Below the pieces are notes generated by a model. It was not told the DNA's origin and ran no database searches. It saw only the letters and a list, made by a program, of their open reading frames with translations. A DNA stretch of 64,000 nucleotides from Bradyrhizobium nitroreducens (GTDB taxonomy: Bacteria; Pseudomonadota; Alphaproteobacteria; Rhizobiales; Xanthobacteraceae): assembly GCF_002776695.1 (NCBI RefSeq), contig NZ_LFJC01000003.1, forward strand, positions 295,682 through 359,681. The letters run 5' to 3'. Below, in pieces: positions 58,856 through 64,000 of the stretch. The position numbers and the translations under genes were made by a program. The number at the start of each line of letters is the position of its first letter. Positions within the stretch are counted from its first letter, which is position 1.

Positions 58856-58944
58856 GTAGGGTGGGTTAGCGCAGCGTAACCCACCTCTTTCGCATCCGCA
58901 GAGGCAGAAGTGGTGGGTTACGCCTTGCGGCTAACCCACCCTAC
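58856..58944. repeat. Interspersed palindromic repeat, about 89 bp
   Basis: Outer arms GTAGGGTGGGTTAGC (58856-58870) and GCTAACCCACCCTAC (58930-58944) are exact inverse copies; inner arms GCGTAACCCACC and GGTGGGTTACGC are also inverted. I recognise the GTAGGGTGGG...CCCACCCTAC unit as common in Bradyrhizobium and other proteobacteria. Its right end contains the TAG stop of queA (58941-58943). Confidence 0.85.
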
Positions 58945-60014
58945 GGCACCGCCCGAAACAACAGGCACGCATCGCCATACGAATAGAAGCGATAGCCATT
59001 CGCGATCGCGTGCGCATAGGCTCGTTTCATCGTCTCCAGGCCGGAGAATGCCGACACCAGCATGAACAACGTCGACTTCGGCAGATGAAAATTCGTCATC
59101 AGAATATCGACCGCGCGGAAGCGATAGCCGGGCGTGATGAAGATCGCTGTTTCGGCCGCGAACGGCTCGATCGTGCCGTCCTCGCGCGCCGCGCTCTCGA
59201 GCAGGCGCAATGACGTGGTGCCGACCGCGACGATGCGGCCGCCATTCCTTCTGGCATTGTTGAGACGCTCCGCGGTCTCGGCCGAGATCGTGCCCCACTC
59301 GGCATGCATCTTGTGCCCGTCGGTATCGTCCACCTTCACCGGCAGGAACGTCCCTGCCCCGACATGCAGCGTCACGCGGTTGATGCCGACGCCGCGGTCG
59401 CGCAGCGCCTGCTCCAGTGCCGGGGTGAAATGCAACCCCGCGGTCGGCGCTGCGACCGCGCCTTCGTTCGCGGCGAACATGGTCTGGTAGTCGGCGAGAT
59501 CCTGGTCGTCCGGCGTGCGCTTGGAGGCGATGTAGGGCGGCAGCGGCGGGCTGCCGAGATCGGCGATGGCCTGGTCCAGCGCCGGGCCATGGAACGAGAA
59601 CGACAGCGTCACCTCGCCCTCAAGGCCCTTGGCCTCGACCTCGGCGTCGAGATGGCCGAGCAGGCAGACCTTGCCTTCGTTGCCGAAGCGGATGCGATCG
59701 CCGGCGACGAGCTTCTTGGCGGGCTTCACCAGCGCCTGCCAGCGCGAGCCGTCGAGCCGCTTGATCAGCGTCGCCTCGATCTTCGGCTCGGTCTCGCGGC
59801 CGATGCGGCGGCCCTTCAGCTGCGCCGCGATCACCTTGGTGTCGTTGACGACGAGCTGGTCACCGGGCCGCAGCCATTGCGGCAGGTCGGCGATGGTCTG
59901 GTCGCGCAGCACGCCGCCCTCGACGACCAGCATCTTCGCGGAGTCGCGTGGGCTCGCCGGGCGCAACGCGATGCGCTCGGCAGGCAGGTCGAAATCGAAG
60001 AGGTCAGTGCGCAT
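58941..60014 (-). CDS. queA: S-adenosylmethionine:tRNA ribosyltransferase-isomerase
   Basis: 357 residues from ATG 60014 ([29 protein letters not shown]). Family motifs [63 protein letters not shown] and [21 protein letters not shown] are all intact. It adds an epoxycyclopentane ring from SAM to preQ1 in tRNA, the step after Tgt. It is the last of a minus-strand run coaD-ppiA-tonB-like-ppiB-queA, but a repeat separates it from ppiB. Its stop codon lies inside an interspersed repeat. Confidence 0.96.
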   Translation of the reverse strand: MRTDLFDFDLPAERIALRPASPRDSAKMLVVEGGVLRDQTIADLPQWLRPGDQLVVNDTKVIAAQLKGRRIGRETEPKIEATLIKRLDGSRWQALVKPAKKLVAGDRIRFGNEGKVCLLGHLDAEVEAKGLEGEVTLSFSFHGPALDQAIADLGSPPLPPYIASKRTPDDQDLADYQTMFAANEGAVAAPTAGLHFTPALEQALRDRGVGINRVTLHVGAGTFLPVKVDDTDGHKMHAEWGTISAETAERLNNARRNGGRIVAVGTTSLRLLESAAREDGTIEPFAAETAIFITPGYRFRAVDILMTNFHLPKSTLFMLVSAFSGLETMKRAYAHAIANGYRFYSYGDACLLFRAVP

Positions 60015-60032
60015 GCGCGACTTACCACCACA

Positions 60033-60128
60033 GTCATTCCGGACGTCGCGCAACAGGCGCGGCGATCCGGAATCCCGAAATTGTGGCGCGAGATTCCGGG
60101 TTCGCGCCAAGGCGCGCCCCGGAATGAC
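60033..60128. repeat. Interspersed palindromic repeat, about 96 bp
   Basis: Terminal arms GTCATTCCGG (60033-60042) and CCGGAATGAC (60119-60128) are exact inverse copies. The centre has GATCCGGAATCCCG and GAGATTCCGGG in opposite orientation and a GCGCGCC-rich end, a pattern I recognise from Bradyrhizobium intergenic DNA. It separates ppiB from queA. Confidence 0.8.
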
Positions 60129-60134
60129 GGGTGA

Positions 60135-60599
60135 TTACTCAGCGTCAGCCGCCATCCGCGCCTTGACGATCTTGTCGGGATTCTGCACCGGCTCGCCACG
60201 CTTGATCTTGTCGACGTTCTCCATGCCGTCGGTGACCTTGCCCCACACCGTGTACTGGTTGTCGAGGAAGCGCGCGTCGTCGAAGCAGATGAAGAACTGG
60301 CTGTCGCCGGAATCGGGGCTGGCGGCGCGCGCCATCGAGGTGGTGCCGCGCACATGCGGCTCCTTGTTGAACTCGGCCTTCAGCTTCTTGCCGGAGCCGC
60401 CGGTGCCGGTGCCGTGCGGGCAGCCGGTCTGCGCCATGAAGCCCTCGATCACGCGGTGGAACACGATGCCGTCGTAGAAGCCTTCGCGAACCAGCTCCTT
60501 GATGCGCGCGACGTGGCCGGGCGCGAGATCAGGGCGCATCTCGATGGTGACGGGGCCCTGGGTGGTCTCGAGGATCAGGGTGTTTTCGGTGACGCTCAT
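60135..60599 (-). CDS. ppiB: Peptidyl-prolyl cis-trans isomerase B (cyclophilin, cytoplasmic)
   Basis: 154 residues, no signal peptide. Cyclophilin core: FYDGIVFHRVIEGFMAQTGCPHGTGTGGSG, VRGTTSMARAASPDSGDSQFFICFDDARFLDNQYTVWGKV in outline, with the catalytic Arg (FHRV) and Gln (FMAQTG, SQFF). It accelerates proline isomerisation during folding. Overlaps the upstream tonB-like gene by 4 bases and pairs with the exported ppiA two genes upstream. Confidence 0.95.
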   Translation of the reverse strand: MSVTENTLILETTQGPVTIEMRPDLAPGHVARIKELVREGFYDGIVFHRVIEGFMAQTGCPHGTGTGGSGKKLKAEFNKEPHVRGTTSMARAASPDSGDSQFFICFDDARFLDNQYTVWGKVTDGMENVDKIKRGEPVQNPDKIVKARMAADAE

Positions 60600-61021
60600 G
60601 CTCGTCTCTCTTGCGTTGGAGGTGAAGTCTTGTCGGGTGACGTTTTGCGGTTACGGAACTGGATCGCGAATGGACGTCCCGCGGCAGCGCCCGCCATTGC
60701 ATCGGTAAATGGCATCGGCGTGCAGCGTTGCAGCGCCTCCATCACCGCGATCCGGTATTGCAGCCGGTCATTGTCGGAGGCCTCCGGGGATTCATAGGAG
60801 ATCCTCGGATGGCCCAGAATGTCGCCGGAGCGGTTAAAGCTCACGACGACGGTGATGTCGAGGGGGCGCGCCTTGGAAGGCGGCGGCGGTCTCCAGCAGG
60901 TGCGCAGGTGCCGGAACACGTCCTGGATGGTGTTGACCTGCCCATCCTCGGCGGCCGCGCCGGAGGCACCGAACAGCAGCAGTGCGGCAACCAGCAGGAG
61001 CTTGTCACCGCAGCGCGCCAT
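60596..61021 (-). CDS. Exported TonB-C-terminal-like protein
   Basis: 141 residues. Signal peptide 1-24 (LLLVAALLLFGASGAAA). The mature domain (TIQDVFRHLRTCWRPPPPSKARPLDITVVVSFNRSGDILGHPRISY in outline) matches the TonB C-terminal / TolA-like fold with the typical VxVxFxxxGxLxxPxI pattern and two Cys. It lacks the transmembrane anchor and Pro-rich spacer of true TonB, so it is probably a periplasmic protein of unknown partner. Its ATG/TGA overlaps ppiB by 4 bases. Confidence 0.72.
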   Translation of the reverse strand: MARCGDKLLLVAALLLFGASGAAAEDGQVNTIQDVFRHLRTCWRPPPPSKARPLDITVVVSFNRSGDILGHPRISYESPEASDNDRLQYRIAVMEALQRCTPMPFTDAMAGAAAGRPFAIQFRNRKTSPDKTSPPTQERRA

Positions 61022-61030
61022 GGTCCCAAC

Positions 61031-61594
61031 CTATTTGATGTCGGAGGCGACCTGCACCTTCACCATCTTGTCGGGGTCGGTCACGGCGCCGCCGGGAGAG
61101 CCGGGAGGTGCCTTCTTCAGCTTGTCGACGACGTCCATGCCCTGCACGACCTCGCCGACCACGGTGTACTGGCCATCGAGGCTGCCACCGTCGGCGAACA
61201 TGATGAAGAATTGCGAGTTGGCGCTGTCGACGCTGTCGCCGCGCCGGGCCATGCCGACGATGCCGCGGGCAAAATGCACCTTGGAGAATTCCTGCTTCAG
61301 GTTCGGATATTTCGAGCCGCCGGTGCCGTTGAAATTCTGGCCGTCGCCGGTCTGGGCCATGAAGCCGTCCATGACGCGGTGGAACGGCACGTTGTTGTAG
61401 TAGCCCTCGCGCGCGAGCTGCTTGATGCGCTCGGCGTGCTGGGGCGCGATGTCGGTGCGCAGCTTGATGACGATGCGGCCCTTGGTGCTGTCGATGACGA
61501 TGGCGTTGGCCTTGTCGAGATTGGCCGGCAATTGCTGCGCCACCGCCGGCACCGCGAACACAAGCGCGGCAAGGACTGCGAAAATTCGGATCAT
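61031..61594 (-). CDS. ppiA: Periplasmic peptidyl-prolyl cis-trans isomerase A
   Basis: 187 residues. Signal peptide 1-19 (ending AVAQQ). Cyclophilin core with YYNNVPFHRVMDGFMAQTGDGQNFNGTGGSKYP, ARGIVGMARRGDSVDSANSQFFIMFADGGSLDGQYTVVGEV in outline. Same family as the cytoplasmic ppiB two genes downstream, the secreted and cytosolic pair being adjacent. It assists proline isomerisation in the periplasm. It lies 36 bases after coaD. Confidence 0.93.
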   Translation of the reverse strand: MIRIFAVLAALVFAVPAVAQQLPANLDKANAIVIDSTKGRIVIKLRTDIAPQHAERIKQLAREGYYNNVPFHRVMDGFMAQTGDGQNFNGTGGSKYPNLKQEFSKVHFARGIVGMARRGDSVDSANSQFFIMFADGGSLDGQYTVVGEVVQGMDVVDKLKKAPPGSPGGAVTDPDKMVKVQVASDIK

Positions 61595-61630
61595 GACAAC
61601 TCCGGATCAGATGAGAGAAAGCGTGCGCCG

Positions 61631-62128
61631 TTATCCGGCGAATTTTGCCTTGAGCTGTGCCGCAACCTGCGGCGGGACGAAGGCCGAGACGTCCCCGCCC
61701 ATGCCGGCGATCTGGCGCACCAAAGTGGCGGTGATCGGGCGGACCATCGGAGAGGCCGGCAGGAAGACCGTGTGGACCTCCGGCGCCATCGCCTCGTTCA
61801 TACCGGCGAGCTGCATCTCGTAGTCGAGGTCGGTGCCGTCACGCAGGCCCCGAATCATGATCGTCGCACCATGCTTGCGCGCCGCCGCCACCGACAGATC
61901 GTCAAAGGTCACGGCCTCGAGCACGCAGCCGGCCTTGGCCGCCACAGGCCCGCAGACGTCGTGGAGCATCTTGAGCCGCTCCTCGGTCGAGAACAGCGGC
62001 TTCTTGCCGGGGTGGACCCCGATCGCGACCACGAGCCTGTCGCACAGCGAAGCGCTATGCCGGACCACGTCGAGGTGGCCGTTGGTGATGGGGTCGAAGG
62101 AACCGGGATAAAAGGCAATACGCGGCAT
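61631..62128 (-). CDS. coaD: Phosphopantetheine adenylyltransferase
   Basis: 165 residues, full length. [17 protein letters not shown] with the HxGH-type nucleotidyl motif (TNGH), the [14 protein letters not shown] segment, [22 protein letters not shown], and the SSxxRxxA-like [16 protein letters not shown]. It makes dephospho-CoA from ATP and 4'-phosphopantetheine. First gene of the minus-strand run leading to ppiA, the tonB-like gene, ppiB and queA. Confidence 0.96.
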   Translation of the reverse strand: MPRIAFYPGSFDPITNGHLDVVRHSASLCDRLVVAIGVHPGKKPLFSTEERLKMLHDVCGPVAAKAGCVLEAVTFDDLSVAAARKHGATIMIRGLRDGTDLDYEMQLAGMNEAMAPEVHTVFLPASPMVRPITATLVRQIAGMGGDVSAFVPPQVAAQLKAKFAG

Positions 62129-62222
62129 GGCCCCCTCCTACCGCGCCCGGCCCGGCCCGGCAAGCCGGGCGGGTTCCCCGGCCGTCGCTGGCAAATACCC
62201 CCGACCCTGTCGGCGATGGCCG

Positions 62223-62257
62223 GTTTGTTTCGTCCTGAGGGCGGCCACGAAACAAAC
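62223..62257. promoter_or_regulatory. 11-bp inverted repeat, candidate operator
   Basis: GTTTGTTTCGT (62223-62233) and ACGAAACAAAC (62247-62257), perfect arms with a 13-base spacer. A further ACGAAAC half-site lies at about 62269-62275. It sits between coaD (minus) and the secreted-protein gene (plus), so a regulator could act on either. Confidence 0.45.
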
Positions 62258-62385
62258 GGGCGCGGATACGAAACCATTTCCCGTGCCGGCGAAGACGTCC
62301 GGAAACTGGCCATGGTTACTAATCCAGCCAACGAATGACGGGCCGCACACTGGGCGTAGGCGGCCACATCACAGGGGACTGTCAA

Positions 62386-62643
62386 ATGATCAAGGCTCTT
62401 TCAGCGATCGCTCTGTCTGCGTGTGTTGCCGCCGCCCTCACCCTCCTGCCCGGCTTTGCCCCGAGCGTCGAGGCCAGCGTGCCGCAGCCGCTGGCCAAGA
62501 GCGACCGGCTCGATATCCGTGCCGTCGGCAAGGACTGCTCGCAGCAGGCCTGGCCGAATTTCGAGGCCTCGTGCCTGCGCAAGGCCGGCACCAAGGCGAA
62601 CGTCCGCGAGGCGCGCCTCGTGACCGCCGACCGTACCCCGTAG
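62386..62643 (+). CDS. Small secreted protein
   Basis: 85 residues from ATG 62386. Signal peptide of about 30 residues (MIKALSAIALSACVAAALTL...VEAS). The mature part has two Cys (GKDCSQQAWPNFEASCLRK) likely forming a disulphide. Similar short CSQQAWPxFExxCL proteins recur in Bradyrhizobium by my recollection; function unknown. Confidence 0.68.
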   Translation: MIKALSAIALSACVAAALTLLPGFAPSVEASVPQPLAKSDRLDIRAVGKDCSQQAWPNFEASCLRKAGTKANVREARLVTADRTP

Positions 62644-62644
62644 C

Positions 62645-62682
62645 CGAACCTGTCAGGTTCGCGTCAGCTCCCCCAAGCTGAC
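62645..62682. promoter_or_regulatory. Two back-to-back palindromes upstream of kup
   Basis: CGAACCTG-T-CAGGTTCG (62645-62661) and GTCAGCT-N6-AGCTGAC (62663-62682). They lie between the secreted-protein stop and kup. The first has too small a centre for a perfect RNA hairpin and fits a protein-binding site or, with a larger loop, a weak terminator; no T run follows. Confidence 0.4.
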
Positions 62683-62789
62683 CCCAAGCCAAGACCCCAT
62701 GGATATTTGCGACGTCCCGTCGCAGACTGCGTAGAAGTTCGCGCCCGTCGGAATGGCCCGTCGGGCGCGATCCCATCGGGGGGTTGCCG

Positions 62790-64000
62790 TTGTCCAGTAC
62801 GCCCGCAGTCGCTTCCGGCCACCATCCTGATCCGCTGCCGCTGACCATGACCATGGGCGCCCTCGGGGTCGTCTATGGCGATATCGGCACCAGCCCGCTC
62901 TATGCCCTGAAGGAAGCCGCCAAGGCGGCTGCCCATGGCGGCACGCTCACTCAAGACGCGGTCCTCGGGGTCGCCTCGCTGATCCTCTGGGCGCTGCTGC
63001 TGATCATCTCGCTGAAATATGCCCTGCTGATCCTGCGGGCCGACAACCGCGGCGAAGGCGGCATCGTGGCGCTGCTCGCCCTGCTCCACGCCCGCCACGC
63101 CCAGCCCGGCACCTGGCGCGCCCATCTCCTCGTGGTCGGCCTCATCGGCGCCGCCCTGCTTTATGGCGACGGCGCGATCACGCCGGCCATCTCCGTGCTC
63201 TCAGCCATCGAGGGCCTCAAGGTGGATGCGCCGTCGCTGGCCCCCGTCGTGGTGCCCCTGACCGTCGCCATCCTGATCGGCCTGTTCATGATGCAGAAGC
63301 AGGGCACCGGCTTCATCGGCCGCATCTTCGGACCGGTGATGCTGGCCTGGTTCGTCGTGCTCGCCGCGCTCGGCATCCACGGGATCGTCAAGGCGCCGGC
63401 GGTGCTGGCGGCGCTCAGCCCGTTCTATGCGTTCAATTTCCTGATCCATCAGGATTTCCATATCTCCTTCGGAATTCTCGGCGCGGCCTTCCTCGCGGTG
63501 ACCGGGGGGGAGGCCATGTATGCCGACATGGGACATTTCGGCCGCCTGCCGATCCGCCTCGCCTGGTTCGCCATCTGCCTGCCTGCGCTGGTGCTGAACT
63601 ATTTCGGCCAGGCCGCGCTCTTGATCACCGATCCCACGATGATCGAGAATCCGTTCTTCCAGCTCTGCCCCGACGCCCTGCACTATCTGCTGGTCGCCTT
63701 CTCTGCGGTCGCGACCGTGATCGCTTCGCAAGCGATCATCTCCGGCGTGTTCTCGCTGACCCAGCAATCGATCCAGCTCGGCTTCCTGCCGCGCATGCAG
63801 ATCCGCCACACCCAGAGCGACGCGATGGGCCAGATCTACGTGCCGCTGGTGAACTGGCTGCTCGCCGCCGCAACGCTCGGGGCGGTGCTGAGCTTCGGCA
63901 GCTCGGACGCCCTTGCCGGCGCCTATGGCATCGCGGTCTCGCTGCTGATGGCGATCACGACGCTGCTGGCCGCGCTGGTCGCGATCCAGTGGGGCTTCTC
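62790..64000 (+). CDS. kup: Kup potassium uptake protein (partial, runs off window)
   Basis: About 403 residues visible; the 3' end is outside the window. The family start of helix 1 is clear (MGALGVVYGDIGTSPLYALKEA). Subsequent membrane helices include VLGVASLILWALLLIISLKYALLILRADN and the GEGGIVALLALLHAR loop. I chose TTG 62790 after a G-rich stretch; TTG 62784 and ATG 62847 are in-frame alternatives, but 62847 would leave only two residues before the conserved core. It imports K+ coupled to H+ through the inner membrane. Confidence 0.93.
   Translation, partial: MSSTPAVASGHHPDPLPLTMTMGALGVVYGDIGTSPLYALKEAAKAAAHGGTLTQDAVLGVASLILWALLLIISLKYALLILRADNRGEGGIVALLALLHARHAQPGTWRAHLLVVGLIGAALLYGDGAITPAISVLSAIEGLKVDAPSLAPVVVPLTVAILIGLFMMQKQGTGFIGRIFGPVMLAWFVVLAALGIHGIVKAPAVLAALSPFYAFNFLIHQDFHISFGILGAAFLAVTGGEAMYADMGHFGRLPIRLAWFAICLPALVLNYFGQAALLITDPTMIENPFFQLCPDALHYLLVAFSAVATVIASQAIISGVFSLTQQSIQLGFLPRMQIRHTQSDAMGQIYVPLVNWLLAAATLGAVLSFGSSDALAGAYGIAVSLLMAITTLLAALVAIQWGF

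Overview
The window reads as chromosomal core and near-core DNA of a Bradyrhizobium-type alphaproteobacterium. The evidence is the high G+C content with strongly G/C-ending codons, a three-gene ndvC-ndvD-ndvB locus for cyclic beta-(1,3)/(1,6)-glucan (a Bradyrhizobium-type polysaccharide), alphaproteobacterial gene types (IalB, CheZ, DUF502, SdhE next to mfd), and several interspersed palindromic repeats that I recognise as common between Bradyrhizobium genes. I see no prophage, insertion sequence, rRNA operon or CRISPR array. There is one tRNA, tRNA-Lys(UUU).

Layout. 0-6 kb: IalB-like secreted protein, then a possible operon of an ABC peptide-binding protein, an adenylate-forming-enzyme homologue that has lost its catalytic motifs, and a degenerate REC/GGDEF protein. 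6-16 kb: CspA, mfd-sdhE divergent from recG, panE, a P-loop kinase-like protein, a beta-hydroxyacid dehydrogenase-like protein and a DUF502 membrane protein. 16-22 kb: glmS and glmU (UDP-GlcNAc supply) with small conserved genes, a SPOR-like membrane protein and MgtC. 22.6-28.4 kb: the ndv glucan locus. 28.7-35.3 kb: tRNA-Lys, cheZ, small lineage-specific proteins, a subtilisin-like autotransporter and a coiled-coil membrane protein. 35.7-39 kb: a second full-length Mfd-like translocase. 39-54 kb: many small proteins, NUDIX hydrolase, AI-2E permease, acetoacetyl-CoA synthetase, formyltransferase, RidA, EamA permease, a caspase-like peptidase, orphan BrnA behind cysK, and tgt. 54.6-57.6 kb: patatin lipoprotein, TetR regulator and PepSY protein framed by two matching operators. 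57.6-64 kb: asd behind a threonine-rich leader peptide and terminator, then queA-ppiB-tonB-like-ppiA-coaD, a small secreted protein, and the start of kup at the window edge.

Functional links. Tgt and QueA act in succession in queuosine tRNA modification. GlmS and GlmU supply UDP-GlcNAc. Mfd, the second Mfd-like protein and RecG are three related DNA translocases. NdvB, NdvC and NdvD make and shape periplasmic glucan.

The most striking regulatory structure is at 57614-57784. A consensus-like promoter places the transcription start almost on the AUG of a 23-codon peptide with eight Thr codons, followed by a candidate antiterminator and a strong intrinsic terminator just upstream of asd. It is a textbook ribosome-dependent attenuator layout for aspartate-family amino-acid synthesis. 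Other observations of note are concerted loss of all four zinc ligands in Tgt, a pseudoenzyme pair at 3-6 kb, a TetR operator pair, interspersed repeats that supply the stop codons of neighbouring genes, and a probable ATT start for ndvC.
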